Source: Streptomyces sclerotialus
GTDB lineage: Bacteria > Actinomycetota > Actinomycetes > Streptomycetales > Streptomycetaceae
Reading direction: 5' to 3'
Assembly (NCBI RefSeq): GCF_040907265.1
Contig: NZ_JBFOHP010000002.1
Span: 310,001 to 374,000 of the forward strand
DNA: 64,000 bases
A program made the position numbers and the translations under genes. The notes under the pieces were generated by a model. That model had not been told where the DNA came from. It did not search any database and was given only the letters and a program-made list of their open reading frames with translations. Positions 57,609 to 64,000 of this stretch are shown one piece after another (positions within the stretch are counted from its first letter, which is position 1; every line of letters starts with the position of its first letter).

Positions 57609-57899
57609 ATGTCCGCAACCGCCGACGGCGAGCAGCTGGCCGTCAAGGAGTGGAAGCTGCGCCTGTACCTCTACGAGACGGGCCCGAAGACCACCGCCTG
57701 GCTCGTGCTGGACACCGGCGACAACATCCTCGAAACGCGAGGCCACGCACACCGGAATCCGCAGGATGCCCCGGTGCCCGAGATCGGCGACGAACTGGCG
57801 GTGGGCCGCGCGCTGGCCGCCATGGGCCGCTTGCTGATCCACGATGCGGCGATGGACATCGAGGGGGTGGGAGCCGGGCACCTGCCCCGGGAGGAGTGA
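57609..57899 (+). CDS. DUF1876 (dsRBD-like) small stress protein
   Basis: A 96-residue protein: KEWKLRLYLYETGPKTTAWL, LETRGHAHRNPQDAPVPEIG and ELAVGRALAAMGRLLIHDAA. It matches the DUF1876 family, whose M. tuberculosis members (Rv1738/Rv2632c) are dormancy-induced and structurally like ribosome hibernation factors. GGGAGGGGG lies upstream of ATG 57609. A role in ribosome inactivation is inferred from the family only. Confidence 0.9.
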   Translation: MSATADGEQLAVKEWKLRLYLYETGPKTTAWLVLDTGDNILETRGHAHRNPQDAPVPEIGDELAVGRALAAMGRLLIHDAAMDIEGVGAGHLPREE

Positions 57900-57964
57900 C
57901 GACGGGCGGTTGACGACGGGCGGTCACCGGCCCGGGGACGGGGCCCGCCGGCCTCGGCTCTGCG

Positions 57965-58026
57965 TGCCCGAGCCTGGTCCGACTCGGTGGTGAACCGTCC
58001 ACGCCTGCCACGATGTGCCTGCTCAC
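57965..58026 (-). pseudogene. N-terminal fragment of a universal stress protein
   Basis: From GTG 58026 the minus strand reads VSRHIVAGVDGSPPSRTRLG, the start of a UspA domain, after which similarity is lost. It is too short to be a gene and is probably a relic of a third Usp gene. Confidence 0.5.
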
Positions 58027-58275
58027 CGTATCTTCGCCCGTCGCGCACGGCTGGTACGGCACCGGGCACGAACCGACAGCGCGGTGGCAGAAAGCCGGCA
58101 GCCACCGGGCTGGTGCCTACCGAACCACGAGCCGCCGCCTGCCGGTTGCGTCCCGCGTCCTCGCACCCTTGCACCCTTGCGGCACCCTTGCGCGAGGCGG
58201 CCACGGCGTCAAAGGGCCGAACGGGCACCTGTACCGCGACCGCCGTCCGCCTGTGGGCTGTCCGGTCCTTGACGG

Positions 58276-58289
58276 GGGCTCTTCGGCCC
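58276..58289. promoter_or_regulatory. Dormancy-island dyad upstream of the hydrogenase operon
   Basis: GGGCTC-TT-CGGCCC, one mismatch from the consensus, 67-80 bp before the hydB start. A weaker copy GGGCCG-AA-CGGGCA lies at 58214-58227. Confidence 0.5.
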
Positions 58290-58355
58290 ATGTCGGTGGG
58301 ACCGGCTCGCGTACGACGCTGAGTGTGACGGCCGGAGCACATGCGGGAGGTCTCG

Positions 58356-59579
58356 GTGAACGACGTACGGCGGGATGCCTGGGTACTGCGCGACGACGGG
58401 CTGACCGCCCTGGTCCGGGAACTCGCGCGCGGCGGCCGGCAGGTGATCGGGCCGACCGTCCGGGACGGCGCGATCGTGCTCGCCGAGATCGACGACGCGG
58501 CACAGCTGCCCCACGGCTGGGGCGTCGAGCTGGCGGCCGGACGGTACCGGCTGGTGCGCCGCGAGGATGCGATGGTGTTCGCGCACAGCGCCGGGCCGCA
58601 GTCCTGGAAGGCGTATCTGCATCCGCAGCGGGTGCGCCGCTGGACCGCTGACCGGAGCGCAGACGGTGAGTGGACCGTACGGGGAGAGGACGAGCATGCG
58701 GCCGACGCCACTCCTGCCTACGCTTTCCTCGGGGTACGCCCCTGCGATCTGCGGGCGATCGCCGTTCAGGGGCGGGTGCTCGGCGGCGGGCCGGGAGCCG
58801 ACACCGCCTACCGGCGCCGCCTGGCGCGGGCGTTCGTCGTCGCCGTGGAGTGCACCGAGCCGGGAGCGACCTGCTTCTGCACGTCCATGGGCAGCGGTCC
58901 CGCGGTGGATGCGGAGGACCGTGGCTACGACCTGGCGATGACGGAGCTGCTGGACGAGGGCGGGCACCGTTTCCTGGTACGGGCAGGCAGTGCCGCCGGG
59001 GCGGAGCTGCTGACCCGGCTGCCGGTCGAGGCTGCGGCCCCGGTGACGGAGTCTGCCGCGCGACGTGTGGTGGCGGACGCGGCGGAACGGATGGGCCGGT
59101 CCATGCCACCGGTCGATCTGCACACGTTGATGGCCGGTTCGCCGGCGGCAAGGCGCTGGGACGACGTGGCGAGCCGGTGCCTGACCTGCGGTAACTGCAC
59201 GATGGTGTGTCCGACGTGCTTCTGCACCACCACCGAGGACGTCACCGATCTCACGGGCGACCACGCCGAACGGTGGCAGCGCTGGGACTCCTGCTTCGAT
59301 CTGGACTTCAGCCGGTTGCACGGTGGGCCGGTCCGGGCGAGCGGGCGCAGCCGGTACCGGCAGTGGCTCACGCACAAACTCGGCACCTGGCACGACCAGT
59401 TCGGCGAGTCGGGGTGTGTGGGATGCGGGCGTTGCATCGTGTGGTGCCCGGTCGGCATCGACATCACCGAGGAGGCCACGGCGCTTGCCGAGGAGGCCGG
59501 ACTGCCGGAGACCGCGGGCAGCGGGCAGGCGGCCGGGCCGGACAGGCGCGCGCGGCAGGAAGGCGGCGGACAGCGATGA
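58356..59579 (+). CDS. HydB-like iron-sulfur subunit of group 3b-type [NiFe] hydrogenase
   Basis: A 407-residue 4Fe-4S protein of the sulfhydrogenase beta type. The C-terminal third has two [4Fe-4S] motifs: CLTCGNCTMVCPTCFC (from Cys275) and CVGCGRCIVWCPVGI (from about Cys354). The N-terminal part has FLGVRPCDLRAIAVQ and ATCFCTSMG, as in HydB. It passes electrons between the hydrogenase module and the flavin subunit. GTG 58356 with GGGAGG five bases upstream is preferred over ATG 58341. First gene of a six- to seven-gene operon. Confidence 0.92.
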   Translation: MNDVRRDAWVLRDDGLTALVRELARGGRQVIGPTVRDGAIVLAEIDDAAQLPHGWGVELAAGRYRLVRREDAMVFAHSAGPQSWKAYLHPQRVRRWTADRSADGEWTVRGEDEHAADATPAYAFLGVRPCDLRAIAVQGRVLGGGPGADTAYRRRLARAFVVAVECTEPGATCFCTSMGSGPAVDAEDRGYDLAMTELLDEGGHRFLVRAGSAAGAELLTRLPVEAAAPVTESAARRVVADAAERMGRSMPPVDLHTLMAGSPAARRWDDVASRCLTCGNCTMVCPTCFCTTTEDVTDLTGDHAERWQRWDSCFDLDFSRLHGGPVRASGRSRYRQWLTHKLGTWHDQFGESGCVGCGRCIVWCPVGIDITEEATALAEEAGLPETAGSGQAAGPDRRARQEGGGQR

Positions 59580-60028
59580 AGACCTTGACGGGGCGGTTCG
59601 GAGCGCTCTCCGCCGAGCAGGGCCGGAAGCTGATGGCGTTGGGGCGCGAAGTGTCCTTCCCCGCGGGTACGCGGATCTTCGAGGAGGGCCGGCCGGCCGA
59701 CCGGTTCTGGATCCTCCGCAGCGGCGCGGTCCAGCTCGACCTGCACGTGCCGGGCCGACGGCCGGCGGTCATCGAAACCCTGGGGCAGGGAGACCTGCTC
59801 GGCTGGGCGTGGCTCTTCCCGCCCCGCAGCTGGCATCTGGGCGCGGCGGCACTCAGTCCCGTACGGGCCTGGGAGTTCGAGGCGGAAGCGGTACGCGGGC
59901 TGTGTCATGAGGATCCGGTACTGGGACGTGATCTGGTACTGGCCTGCGCCGAGGTGATCGGGCACCGGTTGGTGTGTGCGCGTACCCGTCTCATGGATCT
60001 GTACGGCCCTCAGGGGAGCGGTGTGTGA
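59576..60028 (+). CDS. Stand-alone cyclic-nucleotide-binding-domain (Crp-like) protein
   Basis: A 150-residue protein consisting of one cNMP-binding beta-roll: SFPAGTRIFEEGRPADRFWI, LRSGAVQLDL and VIETLGQGDLLGWAWLF, with a C-terminal helix (CAEVIGHRLVCARTRLMDLY). There is no DNA-binding HTH, unlike Crp/Fnr. The phosphate-binding cassette lacks the usual Arg (GDLLGWAWLF in place of GE-x-R), so it may not bind cAMP. It overlaps hydB (ATGA) and hydG (TGATG), so it is made with the hydrogenase and may be a regulatory or assembly subunit. Confidence 0.88.
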   Translation: MKTLTGRFGALSAEQGRKLMALGREVSFPAGTRIFEEGRPADRFWILRSGAVQLDLHVPGRRPAVIETLGQGDLLGWAWLFPPRSWHLGAAALSPVRAWEFEAEAVRGLCHEDPVLGRDLVLACAEVIGHRLVCARTRLMDLYGPQGSGV

Positions 60029-60885
60029 TGGCTTCGGCCCTGGCGACTTCGCCGTCCGGTGCCCTCTCCCGTGCGCCGTCGGTACCGGTGCCGTACCGGG
60101 TCGTCCGGCGCTGCCCGGAAACCGCGGACAGCGCGACGCTCAAGCTGGCGCCGGTCGGGAACCCGCTTCCTCCGTTCGTGCCGGGGCAGTTCGCCATGCT
60201 CTGTGCCTTCGGCATCGGGGAGATCCCGGTATCCGTTGCGGGGCTACCGGTGGGTGAAGCTGCGCTCGTCCACACGGTACGCACGGTCGGTGCTGTTTCC
60301 GATGCGCTGTACTCGATGGCCGCCGGTGACACGGTGGGCGTACGCGGCCCCTTCGGCACCGGCTGGGACCTCGGCATGGCCGCGGGCAGGGACGTACTGG
60401 TCATCGCAGGGGGAATCGGTCTCGCGCCCTTGCGGCCGGTCATCCTCGACATCTTGGGTGAGCGGGACCGCTTCGGCCGGCTGAGCGTCCTGATCGGGGC
60501 ACGCACTCCGGCGGACCTGCTGTACAAGCTGCAGGCGAGGGCGTGGAGCGCGACGGCGGACGTCGCGGTCACGGTGGACCGTCCGGCGCCGGGCTGGCAG
60601 GGCTCGGTGGGTGTCGTCACCCGGCTGCTGGACCGGGCGGTCTTCCGGCCGGCGGACACCGTCGCGTACGTCTGCGGGCCCGAGCCGATGATCCGGGCGA
60701 CGGCGCGGCAGCTGGTCACGCGAGGCGTTCCGGCGCACCGCATCCGCGTCTCGCTCGAACGCAACATGCGCTGCGGGTCGGCCGAGTGCGGCCACTGCCA
60801 GCTCGGTCCCGTACTGCTGTGCCGGGACGGGCCGGTGATCGGGTGGCACCGCGCCGAACCGCTGCTGACCGTTCCGGAACTGTGA
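60028..60885 (+). CDS. HydG-like FAD/NAD(P)-binding subunit of the hydrogenase
   Basis: A 285-residue ferredoxin reductase-type subunit. A beta-barrel FAD domain ([20 protein letters not shown]) is followed by the NAD(P) domain ([20 protein letters not shown], then [16 protein letters not shown]). The C-terminal [19 protein letters not shown] supplies four Cys for a [2Fe-2S] cluster. It transfers electrons to or from NADP(H). Its start overlaps the upstream stop. Confidence 0.93.
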   Translation: MASALATSPSGALSRAPSVPVPYRVVRRCPETADSATLKLAPVGNPLPPFVPGQFAMLCAFGIGEIPVSVAGLPVGEAALVHTVRTVGAVSDALYSMAAGDTVGVRGPFGTGWDLGMAAGRDVLVIAGGIGLAPLRPVILDILGERDRFGRLSVLIGARTPADLLYKLQARAWSATADVAVTVDRPAPGWQGSVGVVTRLLDRAVFRPADTVAYVCGPEPMIRATARQLVTRGVPAHRIRVSLERNMRCGSAECGHCQLGPVLLCRDGPVIGWHRAEPLLTVPEL

Positions 60886-60886
60886 G

Positions 60887-61696
60887 GTGAGCACCGTGCC
60901 CGCAACAGCACGTGCGACCCGCCCCACCCTCGCCGTCTTCAAGCTGGCCTCCTGCGACGGGTGTCAGCTCACCCTGCTGGACTGCGAGGACGAGCTGCTG
61001 GAACTGGCCGGACGCATCGAGATCCGGCACTTCCTGGAGGCGTCCAGCGCCGTCGGCTCCGGGCCGTACGACCTGGCGCTCGTGGAAGGCTCGGTCACCA
61101 CTCCCGAGGACGAGCGGCGCGTCCACGAGATCAGGGCCGCCGCGCGTCATCTGGTGACCATCGGCGCGTGCGCGACCGCCGGTGGCATCCAGGCCCTGCG
61201 GAACTTCGCGGACGTCGAGGAGTACCGGGCCACGGTCTACGCCCGCCCCGAGTACATCGCCACGCTCGCCACCTCCACCCCCGTGTCCGCGCACGTCCCG
61301 GTCGACTTCGAACTGCGCGGCTGCCCCATCGACCGCGGCCAGCTGCTGGAGGTCATCACCGCGTTCCTGGTCGGCCGCAAGCCCGACATCCCCGATCACA
61401 GCGTCTGCTTCGCCTGCAAGCGGCGCGGCACGGTGTGCGTGACCGTCGCGCACGGCACTCCCTGCCTGGGGCCGGTCACCCACGCCGGCTGCGGGGCGAT
61501 CTGCCCCGCGTACGGCAGGGGCTGCTACGGCTGCTTCGGCCCCTCGGCCACCACGAACCTGCCCGCGCTGATCCCGTTGCTGCGGCGGGACGGCATGGAC
61601 GAGCCGACCCTCCGCCGGGCACTGCGCACCTACAACGCCACCGCCTTCGCCGCGCTGGAGGCCCGTTCGCAAGAGCAGGAGGAGCGGCCGTCATGA
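60887..61696 (+). CDS. [NiFe] hydrogenase small subunit (HydD-like)
   Basis: A 269-residue small subunit. Proximal cluster ligands include Cys23 and Cys26 ([20 protein letters not shown]) and a Cys in IGACATAGG. Distal Cys motifs are [31 protein letters not shown] and GCYGCFGP. It relays electrons from the NiFe site. There is no Tat signal, so the enzyme is cytoplasmic, as expected for group 3b. GTG 60887, one base after the previous stop. Confidence 0.94.
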   Translation: MSTVPATARATRPTLAVFKLASCDGCQLTLLDCEDELLELAGRIEIRHFLEASSAVGSGPYDLALVEGSVTTPEDERRVHEIRAAARHLVTIGACATAGGIQALRNFADVEEYRATVYARPEYIATLATSTPVSAHVPVDFELRGCPIDRGQLLEVITAFLVGRKPDIPDHSVCFACKRRGTVCVTVAHGTPCLGPVTHAGCGAICPAYGRGCYGCFGPSATTNLPALIPLLRRDGMDEPTLRRALRTYNATAFAALEARSQEQEERPS

Positions 61697-63066
61697 CGCA
61701 CCGGAGCTCACGGGTGCTGCGCGTCGGGGCGCTCAGCCGGGTGGAGGGTGAGGGTGCCCTGCATCTGCGGCTGCACGACGGCCGGGTGACGCGGACGGAG
61801 TTGCAGATCTACGAGCCGCCGCGGTTCTTCGAAGCGTTCCTGCGCGGCCGTGCGTACACCGAACCGCCCGACATCACATCGCGGGTCTGCGGCATCTGTC
61901 CGGTGGCGTACCAGCTCAGTGCCTGCCGTGCCGTCGAAGACGCCTGCGGTGTCGAGGTGGGCGGGCAGTTGGCCGCGCTGCGGCGGCTGCTGTACTGCGG
62001 CGAGTGGATCGAGAGCCAGATCCTGCACATCCACCTCCTGCACGCACCGGACTTCCTGGGGTACGCGAGCGCCGTCGACATGGCGCGCACCCGGCGTGCC
62101 GACGTCGAGCGCGGCCTGCGCATCAAGCAGGCGGGCAACGCGATCCTGGAGCTGCTCGGCGGGCGGGCCATCCACCCGGTCAATGTGCGAATCGGTGGCT
62201 TTCACCGCGTCCCGACGCGTGCCGAACTACGCCCATTGCGCGAACAGCTCGCCCGGGCCCGGGACGACGCCTGGGCAACGGTTCGCTGGGTAGCCGGCTT
62301 CGACTTCCCCGACGCGGGCGCCGACCACGCACTGCTGGCGCTCATCGAACCGGGACGCTACGCCATCGAAGGCGGCATCCCGGCGGTCATGGCCGCACCG
62401 CACGCACACGGGCTGCCTGGCGACACCGATGAGCCGCTCCCCCTCCGCCAGTTTCCGGTGCACGCCTTCACCGAGGAGGTCACCGAGCGGCAGGTGCCGT
62501 ACTCCACCGCCCTGCAGGCGACACTCGACGGCGAGCGCTACCTCACGGGATCGCTCGCCCGCTACGCGCTCAGCGGGCGGTGGCTCTCCCCCGTCGCGCT
62601 GCAGGCAGCCCGCGAGGCCGGTCTCGGCGACCCGCTGTCCGGAGCCGTGTGCCGCAACCCGTTCCGCAGCATCGTCGTGCGGGCGGTGGAGGCCCTGTAC
62701 GCGATCGACGAGGCACTGCGCATCATCGACGCGTACCGGCCACCGCCGCGCCCGTATGTGGAGGTCTTCCCCCGTGCGGACACCGGCCACGGCGCGACCG
62801 AGGCCCCGCGCGGCCTGCTGTACCACCGCTACGCCCTGGACGCGGACGGCACCGTGACCGACGCCCTCCTGATCCCGCCCACCGCACAGAACCAGGGCGC
62901 CATCGAGGAGGACCTGCGGCGCCTCGTCCAGCGCCGGCTCGACCACGAGGACGATCCGGTGACCGATACCGAACTCACCGCGCTGTGCGAGCGCGGCATC
63001 CGCAACCACGACCCGTGCATCTCCTGCTCGGCCCACTTCCTCGATCTGACCGTCGACCGCTCCTGA
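61693..63066 (+). CDS. [NiFe] hydrogenase large subunit (HydA-like, group 3b-type)
   Basis: A 457-residue catalytic subunit. Nickel is held by the L1 motif RVCGICP (Cys66, Cys69) and the L2 motif DPCISC (Cys442, Cys445). Nine residues follow His448, so a short C-terminal peptide would be removed by a maturation protease. [13 protein letters not shown] and [14 protein letters not shown] fit the bidirectional NADP-linked (sulf)hydrogenase group. It overlaps the small subunit gene (ATGA). Under low oxygen it could dispose of reductant as H2 or recover electrons from H2. Confidence 0.95.
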   Translation: MTHRSSRVLRVGALSRVEGEGALHLRLHDGRVTRTELQIYEPPRFFEAFLRGRAYTEPPDITSRVCGICPVAYQLSACRAVEDACGVEVGGQLAALRRLLYCGEWIESQILHIHLLHAPDFLGYASAVDMARTRRADVERGLRIKQAGNAILELLGGRAIHPVNVRIGGFHRVPTRAELRPLREQLARARDDAWATVRWVAGFDFPDAGADHALLALIEPGRYAIEGGIPAVMAAPHAHGLPGDTDEPLPLRQFPVHAFTEEVTERQVPYSTALQATLDGERYLTGSLARYALSGRWLSPVALQAAREAGLGDPLSGAVCRNPFRSIVVRAVEALYAIDEALRIIDAYRPPPRPYVEVFPRADTGHGATEAPRGLLYHRYALDADGTVTDALLIPPTAQNQGAIEEDLRRLVQRRLDHEDDPVTDTELTALCERGIRNHDPCISCSAHFLDLTVDRS

Positions 63067-63076
63067 GGAGTCCTCC

Positions 63077-63757
63077 ATGCCCGACATCGCACCCGTCCCG
63101 CGGTCCCCGCACACCGTCGACGACGTGATGACCCGCACGGTCGTCGCGGTCGGCCGCGAAGCGCCCTTCAAGGAAATCGTCAAGACGATGGAGCAGTGGA
63201 AGATCAGCGCCCTGCCCGTGCTCGAAGGCGAGAGCCGGGTCGTCGGCGTGGTCTCCGAGGCCGACCTGCTGCCCAAGGAGCAGTTCCGCGACCACACCCC
63301 CTCCCGGATCGAACAGGCCCGGGAGCTGGAGGCGCTGGTCAAGTCCGGCGGTATGACGGCCGGCGAGCTCATGACCACCCCGGCCGTCACCGTGCACGCC
63401 GACGCAACGATCGCCCAGGCCGCCCGCATCATGGCCGTCTACAAGATCAAGCGGCTGCCGGTCACCGACTCCGCAGGACGTCTGGAAGGCGTGGTCAGCC
63501 GCAGCGATCTGCTGAAGGTGTTCCTCCGGGAAGACGCCGACATCGCCGAGGAGGTCCGTCGCGAAATAGTCGGCCCGCTGTTCCGCTCTCCCGGCCAGGA
63601 GGTGACCATCGAGGTGGACGAGGGCGTGGTCACCGTACGCGGTGAAATCAAGGACTGCTCGCTGGTCCCGGTGGCCGCCCGGCTGATCCGCAGCGTGGAA
63701 GGCGTGGTCGACGCCGACATGCGGCTGACCGGCACCCGCCACCACTCACCGTCCTGA
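63077..63757 (+). CDS. CBS-pair plus BON domain protein
   Basis: A 226-residue protein. Two CBS motifs: [20 protein letters not shown] with [20 protein letters not shown], and [20 protein letters not shown] with [20 protein letters not shown]. The C-terminal BON domain (about 150-220) holds [28 protein letters not shown] and [16 protein letters not shown] binds adenosine ligands; BON may bind membranes. It lies in the hydrogenase operon, ten bases after the large subunit, an energy-sensing accessory by inference. Proteins of this layout are typical of dormancy clusters. Confidence 0.93.
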   Translation: MPDIAPVPRSPHTVDDVMTRTVVAVGREAPFKEIVKTMEQWKISALPVLEGESRVVGVVSEADLLPKEQFRDHTPSRIEQARELEALVKSGGMTAGELMTTPAVTVHADATIAQAARIMAVYKIKRLPVTDSAGRLEGVVSRSDLLKVFLREDADIAEEVRREIVGPLFRSPGQEVTIEVDEGVVTVRGEIKDCSLVPVAARLIRSVEGVVDADMRLTGTRHHSPS

Positions 63758-63786
63758 AACCGCAGGCGGCCCGCCGGAGGCAGCTC

Positions 63787-64000
63787 GTGAAGTACCTCGA
63801 CGAATACCGCGATCCCGGGCTCGCCCGCCGGCTGCTGGACGAGCTGTCGGCGGTCGCCACTCAGCCCTGGCGGATCATGGAGGTGTGCGGCGGCCAGACC
63901 CACACGCTCGTCCGCCAGGGCATCGACGAACTGCTGCCGGCCGGGATCCGCATGATCCACGGGCCCGGCTGTCCGGTCTGTGTGACGCCGCTGGAGACCC
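63787..64000 (+). CDS. hypD: Hydrogenase maturation factor HypD, N-terminal part
   Basis: The 5' 71 codons from GTG 63787 (GGAGG upstream) run off the window. The visible sequence reads [40 protein letters not shown] and [22 protein letters not shown] and GPGCPVC are the hallmark HypD motifs that bind iron and help deliver Fe(CN)2CO to the hydrogenase site. Its place right after the structural genes suggests that maturation genes continue beyond the window. Confidence 0.96.
   Translation, partial: MKYLDEYRDPGLARRLLDELSAVATQPWRIMEVCGGQTHTLVRQGIDELLPAGIRMIHGPGCPVCVTPLET

Larger units (their letters stand above)
57900..58355. other. 456-bp promoter region of the hydrogenase operon with Usp fragment
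   Basis: No complete gene. It contains a minus-strand Usp N-terminal fragment (57965-58026), a short repeat (GACGGGCGGTT, twice at 57900-57923), and two dyads (58214-58227 weak, 58276-58289 stronger) before the hydrogenase operon. Confidence 0.5.

Noticed and set aside
1..64000. tRNA, rRNA, prophage or integrase/att sites
   Set aside because: No cloverleaf-type sequences, ribosomal RNA motifs, integrase genes or clear att direct repeats were noticed; the only mobile-element trace is the IS5 stub.

Overview
The window is chromosomal DNA of a high-GC actinomycete, almost certainly a Streptomyces. GC is above 70% with strong third-position GC bias. GTG starts and ATGA/GTGA overlaps are common. 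The gene set fits: an hsp18/rheA pair with a RheA-type operator, a SigB/SigF-family sigma factor, a sugar ABC operon with no ATPase gene (as in MsiK-energised systems), MEDS/STAS and HATPase anti-sigma-type proteins, DUF5133, Rv1733c-like and DUF2180 proteins. No tRNA, rRNA or CRISPR was seen.

Region 1 (1-17.4 kb) is a mosaic of single genes: GlxA-type AraC regulator, DUF3574 secreted protein, an alpha/beta hydrolase lacking its Ser nucleophile, TetR/carboxylesterase, two GPP34 (GOLPH3-like) proteins, RibD-type reductase, TPR protein, MEDS-STAS/ATPase pair, GrpB, long-form GAPDH and an Mrr-like membrane nuclease. It also holds a decayed FMN-dependent hydroxyacid oxidase and an IS5-type transposase remnant. 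Short tandem repeats (8-18 bp) are unusually dense here, both between genes and as in-frame low-complexity inserts.

Region 2 (16-25 kb) is a carbohydrate locus: a DeoR/LacI chimeric regulator, lipoprotein binding protein, two permeases, a D-2-hydroxyacid dehydrogenase and a DUF2264 protein, the last four tightly packed. A DUF5133 gene with a SigB-type promoter lies divergent to a SigB-family sigma gene, followed by remnants of an ABC permease and a LuxR gene.

Region 3 (25.5-47.2 kb) holds mixed accessory and housekeeping genes: FUSC transporter (probable CTG start), AraC regulators, VOC protein, L,D-transpeptidase, a protein with the LQRSAGN motif seen in contractile-injection-system cargo, MFS/AraC pair, an aromatic amino acid lyase with an altered MIO triad, TetR genes with visible operators, hsp18/rheA, an amidase/AtzG-like/TetR/metallo-hydrolase module sharing one operator motif, AKR, SDR and Gnd. 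A broken arsR-ACR3 cassette follows gnd.

Region 4 (47.5-64 kb) is a dormancy/hypoxia-like island resembling the DevR/OsdR-type regulons of actinobacteria: two universal stress proteins, GH65 phosphorylase plus beta-phosphoglucomutase, Zn alcohol dehydrogenase, a DUF1918-HTH-PNPOx fusion, DUF2180, an M50 protease with CBS domains, an Rv1733c-like protein, DUF1876, and a group 3b-like [NiFe] hydrogenase operon (HydB, a stand-alone cyclic-nucleotide-binding-domain protein, HydG, small and large subunits, CBS-BON protein, start of hypD). A 14-bp dyad near GGGCCG-NN-CGGCCC recurs upstream of at least five of its transcription units and is the best candidate for a shared control site.
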